Source of the DNA: Pedobacter polysacchareus
GTDB taxonomy: Bacteria; Bacteroidota; Bacteroidia; Sphingobacteriales; Sphingobacteriaceae
Length of the DNA: 64,000 bases
NCBI RefSeq assembly: GCF_019802255.1
Contig: NZ_JAHYSS010000004.1
Coordinates: 324,621 to 388,620 of the forward strand
Direction: 5' to 3'
The position numbers and the translations under genes are program-made. The notes under the pieces were generated by a model. That model saw only the letters and a list, made by a program, of their open reading frames with translations, was not told where the DNA came from and did no database searches. Shown piece by piece: positions 26,330-34,922 of the stretch (the first letter of the stretch is position 1; each line of letters starts with the position of its first letter).

Positions 26330-27441
26330 TGAAGCGATCAAAACCTACATTTTTTGATAAACTGGTCCGGGTATTGGCACTGGCATTGGCGCTGGCACTT
26401 GTACTGGGCTTTCTTGCCGGGAGATTTGACCCCAGGAAGTATCAGTTGATCGCTTTTTTTGGCCTTGCTTATCCTTTTATTCTCTTTCTGAATATTTTTA
26501 TGGTGATCTGGTGGTGCCTGCGCAGACGCTGGATGTTTGCAATAGGCACAGTGGCGTTGATTCTGGTAGGATGGCAAGCTTTAACTGCAACCATAGGCGT
26601 TTTTGGCGATGAGGATAAAGGACCAAAATATAAGCCTGCTTCCTTACGGATGATGACTTACAATGTACATAGCTTTAAACCCTATGGACTGGAGAATGTA
26701 GAATCTGTGAAACAGCAGATGCTGGAACTGATCGAAAAAGAAAACCCAGATGTCATCTGTTTTCAGGAATATTTTACCCGTAAAAAAGGCTCATTCGACA
26801 TTACCGATAGCCTTAAAAGAATCCTAAAAACCAAACACTTTTTCTTTGTGCCTTCCAGTAAGAATGATTATGAAGCAACAGGACTCGCCATCTTTTCCCG
26901 TTACCCGATCAAGGACACCGGAACGATCGCTTTCGGACCCAACTTTGGCGGTAATGCCAGTATTTTCATAGACATCGAAGTGAATCAAAAGAAATTAAGG
27001 GTGTACAATATTCATTTACAATCTATCTCATTTGATAAGCAGGATTACAGTTATATTGATAAGGTAGCGAAAAAGATGAATGCAGGAATTAAACCTTCTA
27101 AGAGAATTCTGGTATTGCTTAGAAATGCTTTTCTAAAGAGAAGTGAGCAGGTCGACATCATGAAGGCCCACATGGCCACTTGTTCGACGTCCTTCCTGAT
27201 TGCTGGTGATTTTAACGATACCCCAGCTTCTTATGCCGTAACGCAGCTGACAAAATCTTTACACAATACTTTTCAGGAAGAAGGTACCGGCTTGGGAAGA
27301 ACCTATAACGGGAAGTTTCCTAACTTCCAAATTGATTATATTGCCACTACAAAAGACATTAAAGTGTTGAATCATCTTGTGATTCCCGCTAAATTGTCAG
27401 ACCATTTTCCTGTTCGCAGTGATTTGATATTAACACCCTAA
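26329..27441 (+). CDS. Endonuclease/exonuclease/phosphatase-family membrane protein
   Basis: A 370-aa protein with two or three N-terminal transmembrane helices (about 15-95) and an EEP catalytic domain. Motifs are MMTYNVHSF, DVICFQEYF (metal-binding Glu), LIAGDFNDTP, and the terminal QIDYI...SDHFPVRSDL (catalytic Asp-His). These are characteristic of DNase I-like, inositol phosphatase and sphingomyelinase enzymes; the membrane anchor makes a lipid or extracytoplasmic phosphodiester more likely than DNA, but this is inference. It overlaps the second rhomboid by one base (TAATG). Confidence 0.87.
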   Translation: MKRSKPTFFDKLVRVLALALALALVLGFLAGRFDPRKYQLIAFFGLAYPFILFLNIFMVIWWCLRRRWMFAIGTVALILVGWQALTATIGVFGDEDKGPKYKPASLRMMTYNVHSFKPYGLENVESVKQQMLELIEKENPDVICFQEYFTRKKGSFDITDSLKRILKTKHFFFVPSSKNDYEATGLAIFSRYPIKDTGTIAFGPNFGGNASIFIDIEVNQKKLRVYNIHLQSISFDKQDYSYIDKVAKKMNAGIKPSKRILVLLRNAFLKRSEQVDIMKAHMATCSTSFLIAGDFNDTPASYAVTQLTKSLHNTFQEEGTGLGRTYNGKFPNFQIDYIATTKDIKVLNHLVIPAKLSDHFPVRSDLILTP

Positions 27442-27455
27442 AATTTTTACCTTTG
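27423..27455 (+). promoter_or_regulatory. cysS promoter, leaderless start
   Basis: TTTG at 27423-27426, 21-base spacer, TACCTTTG at 27448-27455, then CAAG and the cysS ATG at 27460. It overlaps the end of the EEP gene, so cysS can be transcribed on its own. Confidence 0.55.
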
Positions 27456-27459
27456 CAAG

Positions 27460-28920
27460 ATGAATACAGGCTTACAGCTCTACAATACCCTATCACGTAA
27501 AAAAGAACTTTTTGAACCGCTAAACGCACCTCATGTAGGTATGTATGTGTGCGGACCTACTGTTTACAGCGATGTGCACCTGGGCAATTGTCGTACGTTC
27601 ATCTCTTTTGATTTGATCTTCAGGTATTTGAAATACAGTGGCTATAAAGTGCGCTATGTGCGCAACATTACCGATGCCGGCCATTTGGAAGGTGATCGTG
27701 ATGAAGGAGATGATAAATTTGCGAAAAGAGCGAAACTGGAGCAATTGGAACCAATGGAAATTGTACAAAAATACACTTTGGGATTCCATGATGTATTGAG
27801 AATGTTCAACACATTGCCGCCAAGCATCGAGCCTACCGCTACCGGACACATCATCGAGCAGATTGAAATGATCAAAGAGATCATGAACAATGGTTATGCT
27901 TATGAATCCAATGGAACCATCTATTTTGATGTAGAAAAATATAGTGAGACTTATAACTATACCATTCTTACCAATAGAAACCTGGAGGATATGCTGGCGA
28001 ATACCAGAGAACTGGGTGGACAAAATGAGAAACGCGGCAGGTTAGATTTCGCACTTTGGATTAAAGCAAAACCAGAAACACTAATGCGCTGGGCTTCCCC
28101 ATGGGGAGAAGGTTTTCCAGGATGGCATATTGAATGTTCTGCAATGAGTGCCAAATATCTTGGTGCAGAATTCGATATTCATGGCGGTGGAATGGACCTT
28201 GCAGCAACGCACCATACGAATGAAATTGCCCAGTCTGAAGCTTGCAGTCATAAACAACCCGCAAAATACTGGATGCATACCAATATGCTGACCGTTAACG
28301 GTACGAGGATGTCGAAAAGTGCAGGTAACGGATTTTTACCGGAACAATTGTTTAGTGGAGACCATGCTTTACTGGAAAAAGGATTCAGCCCGATGACGGT
28401 TAAATTCTTCATGTTACAGGCGCATTACCGCAGTACACTTGACTTTTCAAATGAAGCTTTAGATGCTTCGGAAAAAGGATTTAAAAGGCTGATGAATGCC
28501 TTGAGTTTACTCGATAAATTGACACCAGCTGAAAGCAGCGATTTCGAAATCGATCCGATCATCGACAATTGCGTCAAAGCAATGAATGATGATTTCAACA
28601 GTCCGGTGGTGATTGCAGAACTTTTCGAAGCCAGCAGAATCATCAATACGGTGTATGATGGAAAAGGAAAGATCTCTGCAGCGGAACTGGACAAGCTTAA
28701 ACAACTGATGCAGGATTTTGTGTATGATATTTTCGGACTAAAAGACGAGGAGACTTCTAATATCGCATTAAATTCAGTATTAGATATGGTGATCGACTTA
28801 CGTCAGACGGCAAAAGAGAACAAGGATTACGCAACTTCTGATAAAATCAGATTGGGCCTGCAAAGTATGGGTATCCAACTGAAAGACAGCAAAGAAGGAA
28901 CGACCTGGAGTAAAGCCTAA
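27460..28920 (+). CDS. cysS: Cysteine--tRNA ligase
   Basis: CysRS charges tRNA-Cys. The 486-aa length fits bacterial CysRS. The N-terminal zinc ligand and HIGH-type motif are in MYVCGPTVYSDVHLGNCRTF (HLGN in place of HIGN), zinc-site residues continue in GWHIECSAMS and HHTNEIAQSEA, and the KMSKS loop is RMSKSAGNGF near residue 283. The C-terminal anticodon-binding helical domain ends at KEGTTWSKA. It lies 18 bases after the EEP gene but has its own -7 element. Confidence 0.97.
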   Translation: MNTGLQLYNTLSRKKELFEPLNAPHVGMYVCGPTVYSDVHLGNCRTFISFDLIFRYLKYSGYKVRYVRNITDAGHLEGDRDEGDDKFAKRAKLEQLEPMEIVQKYTLGFHDVLRMFNTLPPSIEPTATGHIIEQIEMIKEIMNNGYAYESNGTIYFDVEKYSETYNYTILTNRNLEDMLANTRELGGQNEKRGRLDFALWIKAKPETLMRWASPWGEGFPGWHIECSAMSAKYLGAEFDIHGGGMDLAATHHTNEIAQSEACSHKQPAKYWMHTNMLTVNGTRMSKSAGNGFLPEQLFSGDHALLEKGFSPMTVKFFMLQAHYRSTLDFSNEALDASEKGFKRLMNALSLLDKLTPAESSDFEIDPIIDNCVKAMNDDFNSPVVIAELFEASRIINTVYDGKGKISAAELDKLKQLMQDFVYDIFGLKDEETSNIALNSVLDMVIDLRQTAKENKDYATSDKIRLGLQSMGIQLKDSKEGTTWSKA

Positions 28921-28938
28921 GGATGTTGAATTGTTAAT

Positions 28939-28946
28939 TAATTTTG
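28939..28946 (+). promoter_or_regulatory. -7 element of the NTF2-like gene
   Basis: TAATTTTG matches TAnnTTTG; 68 bases before the ATG at 29014. Confidence 0.4.
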
Positions 28947-29013
28947 CAGCTCAAAAACATCAGAACAATTATATTCGTACCAAACAAAAATATCATTCAA
29001 ACTATTTCAAATC

Positions 29014-29871
29014 ATGATCAATAAATTCCTTTATACAGTAGTAGCCCTTTCTATGACAGTTGGTGCTTATGCACAGAAGTCGGACGGAACCACTAAATCT
29101 CTGGTTAAAGCAGAGAAAGAATTTGCCGAAAGCCTGGCAAAAAATGGCGCCAAAAGTGCTTACACTAGTTTTTCCGCTAATGATGCATTGGTATTTAGAC
29201 CGAATCCGGTAAATGCGAAAACTTTTTATGCCACACAGGAAGATAGTAAAAATGTGAGTTGGACGCCAACTTATGCAAGAGTAGCTAAAAGCGGCGACTG
29301 GGGTTTCACTACAGGTCCTTATACAATCGATGGGGCAGAGAAAACTTACGGTCAGTACTTGACAGTTTGGAAAGCGAAAGATGGCAAATGGGAATTGGCA
29401 TTAGATCTAGGTACTACGCATAATAAACCATTGAATAAACTGGAAACTGCTTATATCGAGCCTAAAGAATATTATAAACCTAAATTTGCAACCGATAAAC
29501 AAAGAGCTGCGGGAACTGATATCATCGTGACCACAGAGAAAACCTTGAATACTACCCTGAAATCTTATGGTGTAGCTGCATTTGCAGGTTTCTTAAATCC
29601 TGATGCCAGAGTATTGTTCCCTGGATATGAACCGATCGTTGGAAAAGATAAAGCTATGGCTTTCTACAACGGTATGGTGAAAAATATGACCCTTAAAACG
29701 ACGAAAGCAGATAAAGCCTTAGGTGGTGATCTTGCCTATACTTACGGTGTTGCAACCATTGATTATAAAGCAGACTTAAGAGAAAGCTTCAACTACGTGT
29801 TTATCTATGAGCGTCAGGCTGACCACAACTGGAACTTGATCATGCAGGTTTTCGCACCAGCTGAGCGTTAA
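29014..29871 (+). CDS. Secreted DUF4440/NTF2-like protein
   Basis: A 285-aa exported protein (signal peptide ending VGAYAQ). It appears to hold two SnoaL/NTF2-like halves: the first at about 25-135 (VKAEKEFAESLAKNGAKSAYTSF ... YLTVWKAKDGKWELALDLG) and the second at about 165-280 (TLNTTLKSYGVAAFAGFLNPDARVLFPGYEPIVGKDKAMAFY ... YVFIYERQADHNWNLIMQVF). The pattern of a long first helix and a terminal WKLxxD-like strand is that of DUF4440. No catalytic function can be assigned. Ends at a strong terminator. Confidence 0.8.
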   Translation: MINKFLYTVVALSMTVGAYAQKSDGTTKSLVKAEKEFAESLAKNGAKSAYTSFSANDALVFRPNPVNAKTFYATQEDSKNVSWTPTYARVAKSGDWGFTTGPYTIDGAEKTYGQYLTVWKAKDGKWELALDLGTTHNKPLNKLETAYIEPKEYYKPKFATDKQRAAGTDIIVTTEKTLNTTLKSYGVAAFAGFLNPDARVLFPGYEPIVGKDKAMAFYNGMVKNMTLKTTKADKALGGDLAYTYGVATIDYKADLRESFNYVFIYERQADHNWNLIMQVFAPAER

Positions 29872-29887
29872 TCAAATGAAAATATAA

Positions 29888-29930
29888 GAGAAAAAGGGTT
29901 TTTAACAATTGGTTTAAAAACCCTTTTTTT
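29888..29930 (+). terminator. Intrinsic terminator after the NTF2-like gene
   Basis: Stem AAAAAGGGTTTTTAA paired with TTTAAAAACCCTTTTTTT across a short loop, followed by T residues. Confidence 0.8.
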
Positions 29931-30122
29931 ATAGCTGATTTTTTATCCTTTGATCTTGCTGAGTTTTGTCTTTTGGATACCGCTTAGTATTAGCTTTTGA
30001 GATTTCCATTTTTAATCCTTTATTTTCATTGCGATATTGTTTTAATGTCCATCCATATAAGGATCATACTTTATCTGCGTTATGGATGAAGAGTAACCAT
30101 AATTAATGAATAAATACATTTA

Positions 30123-31010
30123 ATGAAGAAAAATATACTAATCCTTGCGGCAATGTTGATGGCCGGTCAAAGTCAGGCTCAGAAATTCGATTTACAGGGC
30201 CAGAGAGGCGCTCGTGGCATAATGCCTGAAAATACCATCCCAGGAATGATTAAAGCTTTAGATCTAGGTGTAAATACCTTAGTGATGAATACCGTGATTT
30301 CAAAAGATAAGCAGGTGGTGCTTTCCCAGGAGCCTTACTTTAATGCAGAGATCAGTTTGAAGCCAGATGGTAAAGCCATCAGCTTAAAAGATCAAAAGAA
30401 ATACAACATCTACAAAATGAATTATGAGGAGGTGAAGAAATTCGATGTAGGAAGTAAAATTCACAACCGTTATCCTGGTCAGCAGAAATTTAAAGCATAT
30501 AAACCACTATTGGAAGAAACGATTGATTCAGTGGAGTCTTATGTGAAATTGAACAAACTTGCTAAGCCTAATTACAGTATTGAAACAAAACTGATCCCTA
30601 AAGGAGATGGAGAATTTCAACCGGAACCTTCGGAGTTTGTAGACCTGATTATGGAAGTTGTGAAGAGAAAGAAACTGGAAAAAAGAGTGACCATCCAATC
30701 ATTTGATATCCGTACACTTCAATACCTTCATGAGCATTATCCTAAAATCAAAACTGGATTGCTGATCGATGAAAAGGAAAACTTTGAAATTAACATAGAG
30801 GAATTGGGATTTAAGCCCACAGTATATAGCCCATATTCAGTATTGGTGGGAAAAAGCTTAGTGGATCGCTGTCACGAAGCTGGGATTAAAATTATTCCAT
30901 GGACGATCAATTCTACTAAAGAGATGAAGTATCTGATTGATTTAGGAGTAGACGGTCTGGTAACGGATTATCCAAATCTGTTTAAACCATCCCTGCTGAA
31001 AGAAGATTAA
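30123..31010 (+). CDS. Glycerophosphodiester phosphodiesterase homologue lacking catalytic residues
   Basis: A 295-aa exported protein (signal ending QSQAQ) with an otherwise clear GDPD TIM barrel: PENTIPGMIKAL, SIETKL, VTIQSFDIRTLQYL and the C-terminal GVDGLVTDYPN are all conserved. However, each first-shell catalytic position is changed. The HRG histidine is Gln27 (GQRGARG), the metal-binding ExD is V54-x-N56 (LVMNTV), and the second histidine (HD/HEP) is Gln69 (SQEP). I infer a pseudoenzyme, perhaps a binding protein. The frame is intact, so it is not simple decay. Confidence 0.82.
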   Translation: MKKNILILAAMLMAGQSQAQKFDLQGQRGARGIMPENTIPGMIKALDLGVNTLVMNTVISKDKQVVLSQEPYFNAEISLKPDGKAISLKDQKKYNIYKMNYEEVKKFDVGSKIHNRYPGQQKFKAYKPLLEETIDSVESYVKLNKLAKPNYSIETKLIPKGDGEFQPEPSEFVDLIMEVVKRKKLEKRVTIQSFDIRTLQYLHEHYPKIKTGLLIDEKENFEINIEELGFKPTVYSPYSVLVGKSLVDRCHEAGIKIIPWTINSTKEMKYLIDLGVDGLVTDYPNLFKPSLLKED

Positions 31011-31035
31011 AGGAAAGCAAATGCGGCATAAAAAG

Positions 31036-31063
31036 AAGGCCTTTGAAAATTTTCAAGGGCCTT
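31036..31063. terminator. 28-bp palindromic hairpin between convergent genes
   Basis: AAGGCCTTTGAAAA pairs with TTTTCAAGGGCCTT (one G-U). It lies between the ends of the GDPD homologue and the MoxR gene. The T tracts are weak on both sides, so termination strength is uncertain. Confidence 0.55.
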
Positions 31064-31147
31064 GATATAAATCAGTTATCGTTATAAAATGAATGCTACT
31101 TTGGAATCGACCGATAGCCCTGTGTAGAACAGCGGAATCGCTTAATT

Positions 31148-32110
31148 TTAAAACAAGTTTTTAATGATCTGTTCCATAGAAAGACCTTCTGCTTCCGCAC
31201 GGTAATTCCGAACAATCCTATGTCTTAATATTGCTTCTGCTACCGCCTGTACATCTTCAATATCTGGTGAATACTTCCCAGAAATCGCCGCATGGCACTT
31301 GGCACCAACTACAAGAAACTGAGAGGCCCTCGGACCTGCGCCCCAGCTGATGTATTTATTCACCTCCTCGGTCGCATGCGCAGTATGCGGACGCGTTTTA
31401 CTAGCCAGTTTAACAGCATATTCTACCACATTATCTGCGATAGGAATGTTTCTAACCAGTTTTTGGAAATATTGAATCTGCTGTGCATTGATGACCTTTT
31501 TCAACTGAACATCCTGATTACTGGTCGTGTTTTTTACGATGGTCAATTCTTCTTGAAAAGAAGGATAGCCCAAATGCACATGGAACATAAAACGATCCAA
31601 TTGTGCTTCTGGAAGCGGATAGGTGCCTTCTTGTTCAATTGGGTTTTGTGTCGCCAATACGAAGAAGGGATTCGGTAAGATATGTCTTTGTCCGGCTGCA
31701 GTAACTGCTTTTTCCTGCATGGCTTCTAATAGGGCAGCCTGTGTTTTCGGCGGCGTTCTATTGATCTCATCTGCAAGAATGATATTTGAAAATATCGGTC
31801 CTGGAATGAATTTAAAGTTGCGGTCTTCGCCAAGAATTTCCGCGCCAATGATGTCGCTGGGCATTAAGTCTGGAGTGAACTGGATCCTATTGAAATTAAG
31901 ATCCAGCACATTCGATACGGTTTGAACCAGCAGGGTTTTAGCCAGACCGGGAACACCAACCAACAGACAATGGCCATTACTGAAAATAGCGATTAAAACC
32001 GATTTCACCACTTCATCCTGCCCAATAACCACTTTGCCAATCTCGGCCTTAATGTCTTTGTATACCTGATGTAAGGCGTCTACTGCTTTAATCTCATTTT
32101 CAAACGGCAT
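31148..32110 (-). CDS. MoxR-family AAA+ ATPase
   Basis: A 320-aa MoxR ATPase, a class of chaperone-like AAA+ proteins usually acting with von Willebrand A-domain partners. Walker A is GVPGLAKT near residue 57, Walker B is ILADEINR, sensor 1 is FVLATQNPIEQEGTYPLPEAQLDRF (part of the family signature), and the C-terminal lid contains WGAGPRASQFL. The usual DUF58 and vWA partner genes are not adjacent here; instead it lies 4 bases after surA, suggesting the two are cotranscribed. Confidence 0.93.
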   Translation of the reverse strand: MPFENEIKAVDALHQVYKDIKAEIGKVVIGQDEVVKSVLIAIFSNGHCLLVGVPGLAKTLLVQTVSNVLDLNFNRIQFTPDLMPSDIIGAEILGEDRNFKFIPGPIFSNIILADEINRTPPKTQAALLEAMQEKAVTAAGQRHILPNPFFVLATQNPIEQEGTYPLPEAQLDRFMFHVHLGYPSFQEELTIVKNTTSNQDVQLKKVINAQQIQYFQKLVRNIPIADNVVEYAVKLASKTRPHTAHATEEVNKYISWGAGPRASQFLVVGAKCHAAISGKYSPDIEDVQAVAEAILRHRIVRNYRAEAEGLSMEQIIKNLF

Positions 32111-32114
32111 AGAT

Positions 32115-33473
32115 TTATTTTTTAGAAGTTTGAGCCCAGATTTTTAACTCATCGCACTGGTCATAATCAGGATTAATTCTGATGTAAGTATTTTCTCTTC
32201 TTTTCTCAAACCACTCACTCAGCGTACGGTCAATTTTAGCCTGCTGTGCTCTCTCTTTGAATTTCGAATAATCTTGTTCCAGATTTCCTTTGTGTGGTGG
32301 GATTTTAGATTTCAGATACAATAATTTGTAACCTTCTTTACCATCCTGACCTGTGAATAGCACTGGTTTAGATAGATCACCTACTTTCATCGTGTCTACC
32401 ACTAAGAATACTTTAGGATCTAGTTTATCAGCAGGAATAAAAGTCGTTCTTGCGGTTACGTTATCTGCATAAAGCATCATTCCACCATTGTACTGTGATT
32501 CTTTATTGTCTGAATACAAAGAAGCAGCGGTAGAGAAAGTGATTTTTTTATTGACGATGTTGCTATAAATACTGTCTGCCTGCAGTTTTACACGCTCTAA
32601 ACTGGCTGGCGTTGTTTGTGGACGAATTAAAATGTGACGGGCCTGGACTTGTTCTCCACGACGCTCAATCACCTGTAAAATATGGAAACCATGTTCTGTT
32701 TCAAAAACAGGGGAAACTTCACCGGCTTTCAATTTGAAGGCCCATGCTGTAAATTCTTTTACCATTTTTGTACGGTCAAAGAAACCTAAATCACCACCAT
32801 CAGGTGCCGATCCTGGATCTTCAGAATATGATTTTGCAAGGAAGGCAAAGTCTTCACCACTTTTAACCCTTAACCTTAACGCATCGATTTTATCATAGAA
32901 TTTTTGCTTCTCTGCTTTCGTTAGTTTTGGGTGAAGCACGATCTCTCCAACCTCAAATTCTGTAGGAATATCAGGTAAGCTGTCTTTTTTGTAAGAATCA
33001 AAGTATTTTTTTACCTCAAGAGGAGTGATGCTCACATCTTTTGTGATGTGCTGCTGCATATTGTCAGAAATCAACTGCTCTTTGATGTCTGGTCTGATTT
33101 CATCTTTGTATTGCAAAACAGAACGGTTTAAGAATTGCTCTAAGCGCTCTTCACCACCAGCACGTTGAATTTGCATACGCATCCTTTTCTCCACTTCATT
33201 GTCTACCTGATTCTCATCTACGGTAATTGAATCGATTTCCGCCTGTTGCTTCAGTAATTTTTGAGCAAGCATCTGTTGAAGGATATAACACTTTACCTTT
33301 TCATCAGGTGGGTTTCCAGAATTCAGGTATTGCGCATATTGTTGGTTCAAATCAGATAATAAAATGATATTATTCCCTAATACAGCAACAACTTTATCAA
33401 TATTTTTCTTTTGCGCCTGTGTGTTTAAAAACAAACAGATTAAACCGCTTGCAATCACTAAAAATTTCTTCAT
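32115..33473 (-). CDS. surA: SurA-like periplasmic chaperone/peptidylprolyl isomerase
   Basis: SurA escorts outer-membrane proteins through the periplasm. The start at 33473 gives a signal peptide (FLVIASGLICLFLNTQAQ) and 452 aa. The N-terminal SurA domain (VVAVLGNNIILLSDLNQQYAQYL) is followed by two parvulin domains: the first at about 170-275 (SYSEDPGSAPDGGDLGFF, GFHILQVIERR) is canonical, the second at about 278-400 (QARHILIRP, YNGGMMLY) is weaker. A TAAATTTG -7 box lies at 33509-33502. It is downstream of a shorter SurA-like gene and upstream of moxR. Confidence 0.9.
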   Translation of the reverse strand: MKKFLVIASGLICLFLNTQAQKKNIDKVVAVLGNNIILLSDLNQQYAQYLNSGNPPDEKVKCYILQQMLAQKLLKQQAEIDSITVDENQVDNEVEKRMRMQIQRAGGEERLEQFLNRSVLQYKDEIRPDIKEQLISDNMQQHITKDVSITPLEVKKYFDSYKKDSLPDIPTEFEVGEIVLHPKLTKAEKQKFYDKIDALRLRVKSGEDFAFLAKSYSEDPGSAPDGGDLGFFDRTKMVKEFTAWAFKLKAGEVSPVFETEHGFHILQVIERRGEQVQARHILIRPQTTPASLERVKLQADSIYSNIVNKKITFSTAASLYSDNKESQYNGGMMLYADNVTARTTFIPADKLDPKVFLVVDTMKVGDLSKPVLFTGQDGKEGYKLLYLKSKIPPHKGNLEQDYSKFKERAQQAKIDRTLSEWFEKRRENTYIRINPDYDQCDELKIWAQTSKK

Positions 33474-33501
33474 TCTATGTACGTTCAATTATATTCTTTT
33501 G

Positions 33502-33509
33502 CAAATTTA
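33502..33509 (-). promoter_or_regulatory. -7 element for surA
   Basis: TAAATTTG on the minus strand, 29 bases before the ATG at 33473; lies in the gap between the two SurA-like genes, so surA can be transcribed separately. Confidence 0.45.
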
Positions 33510-33535
33510 ACATTAATATTTTTGGGGCGCTGTGC

Positions 33536-34126
33536 TTATAATTTTGCCAGTTTTTTCAATTCCGCCTCATTTACTTTTACCGGATATCGATCCCTTAATT
33601 GGGTCACCCAATCTTTTTCCAGTGCTCTTTGATAATCAGCGATCACCACTCCTTTTTGTTCTTCAAAGGAACCATCACCATAAAGTGATTGATTTCTTTC
33701 ATAAAAGTTGCGAAGCTGGTGGGTATCATTTTGAGCTTTATCCCAAACTTTTATCTCCGATACATTAAACATGAGTACCGCGTTCTTGTACTCATTGATG
33801 ATCATCGAGTAGGTTTCCTTTGGAAGGGCCACCTTTTTCTGAGCACGCAGGGCGGTTTCATAGTATTTAATTTCTGAAAGATAGGCCGTATCCCTGTCAA
33901 ATCCCATTTCTTTAGCATCGAGTACTTTAAGTTTGAAATCCAGGTAGAGGTTTAAATAATCTTCCAGTTCTTTAAATTCAATATTTGAAGTCCCAGGGTG
34001 GTTTTTCTTATAAACCCACATAAATTCTTTACTACTTACAGGTTTCCCATTAATACTGGCTACATTTTGTGCAAATGCGCCGGCAAAGGTCATACTGAAG
34101 AAGATAATGCAACAAGTTTTTCTCAC
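33536..34126 (-). CDS. Short SurA-like protein without parvulin domain
   Basis: A 196-aa exported protein (signal ending AGAFAQ). Residues 22-105 (VASINGKPVSSKEFMWVYKKNH... YLDFKLKVLDAKEMGFD) match the N-terminal SurA-like domain of large Bacteroidota peptidylprolyl isomerases, and residues 110-196 (INEYKNAVLMFNVSEIKVWDKA... VIADYQRALEKDWVTQLRDRYPVKVN) match their C-terminal part. The two or more PPIase domains that normally lie between are absent, leaving a fused chaperone module. The join is clean and the frame intact. It precedes surA by about 60 bases on the same strand. Confidence 0.72.
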   Translation of the reverse strand: MRKTCCIIFFSMTFAGAFAQNVASINGKPVSSKEFMWVYKKNHPGTSNIEFKELEDYLNLYLDFKLKVLDAKEMGFDRDTAYLSEIKYYETALRAQKKVALPKETYSMIINEYKNAVLMFNVSEIKVWDKAQNDTHQLRNFYERNQSLYGDGSFEEQKGVVIADYQRALEKDWVTQLRDRYPVKVNEAELKKLAKL

Positions 34127-34238
34127 GAAAGATATATGCTATATATATTTTAAGGCATAAAAGTAATAAATAAAGGCACTATAATAAGATATTTAACTAA
34201 TTTTAACAGAAAAAAGATTTCCAACAAAATCAGCAATA

Positions 34239-34922
34239 ATGGGTAGCGAACTAACAACCAACGGAGACGCTTTACGTTTATTTTTTACAGATGATATTTA
34301 TTTGATTAAGGGGGAGGAAGGGTTTTCAACTGGAGAAGTACTGGAGTCTGATCTACAGAAAGTTAGCGCGCCGATTCCTGCGGAACCTATTGCTGCGGCG
34401 GATTTAGAAAATCCGGTGTCAGGGGTGGATACAGGTACTGTAGCTGCGGTTACTCCAATTCCTGCTCCTGTAATCCCTTCAGTCACGATCCCGATAACGA
34501 TTCCTCAATTTCCTGCTATTGAAAAGCCAGCTGCCTTATCTTTCAAGTATCTTGGTCAGAATAAAAAGAAGATCCTTATTTTGGTAAATGATGCAGATCA
34601 TGAGGTGAGTGATGAGGCAGGCAGAGAACTGTTGCGTAAAATCGTAAAATCGATCAATCTGACGGCCAGTGATTTTGCATTGTTAAATTATGCTAAATAC
34701 CCGAAAACCAGCTTCTTGGATTTGCAGCAGCATTTTTCGAGCGTTTTGGTATTCGCTTTTGGCGTATCAGCGGCAGATTTACAGCTGCCTTCACATCCGG
34801 AGAATAAGATCGTGATGGAGGGGGATGTCCGCGTAATTTTCTCAGGAGAATTGAGAAAACTGGAACAGGATCCAGGCGGAAAGAAAACATTATGGGGAAG
34901 CCTTAAACAATTAGGACTATGA
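34239..34922 (+). CDS. Unknown protein, possible DNA polymerase III psi (HolD)-like subunit
   Basis: A 227-aa protein with no firm family. After a short N-terminal segment (MGSELTTNGDALRLFFTDDIYLI), a Pro/Ala-rich linker spans about 40-95. The C-terminal 115 residues recall E. coli psi: ILILVNDADHEVSDEAGRELLRKIVKSINLTASDFALLN parallels its strand-helix unit, here listed as one region at about 110-150, and the terminus LRKLEQDPGGKKTLWGSLKQLGL parallels the psi ending of L..L..NP..+..LW..I. If correct it would tie the clamp loader to SSB. It overlaps rdgB by 4 bases. The assignment is by eye only. Confidence 0.5.
   Translation: MGSELTTNGDALRLFFTDDIYLIKGEEGFSTGEVLESDLQKVSAPIPAEPIAAADLENPVSGVDTGTVAAVTPIPAPVIPSVTIPITIPQFPAIEKPAALSFKYLGQNKKKILILVNDADHEVSDEAGRELLRKIVKSINLTASDFALLNYAKYPKTSFLDLQQHFSSVLVFAFGVSAADLQLPSHPENKIVMEGDVRVIFSGELRKLEQDPGGKKTLWGSLKQLGL

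Noticed and set aside
27520..28023. Minus-strand ORF of 167 aa inside cysS
   Set aside because: Fully antisense to a highly conserved synthetase; low-complexity translation.
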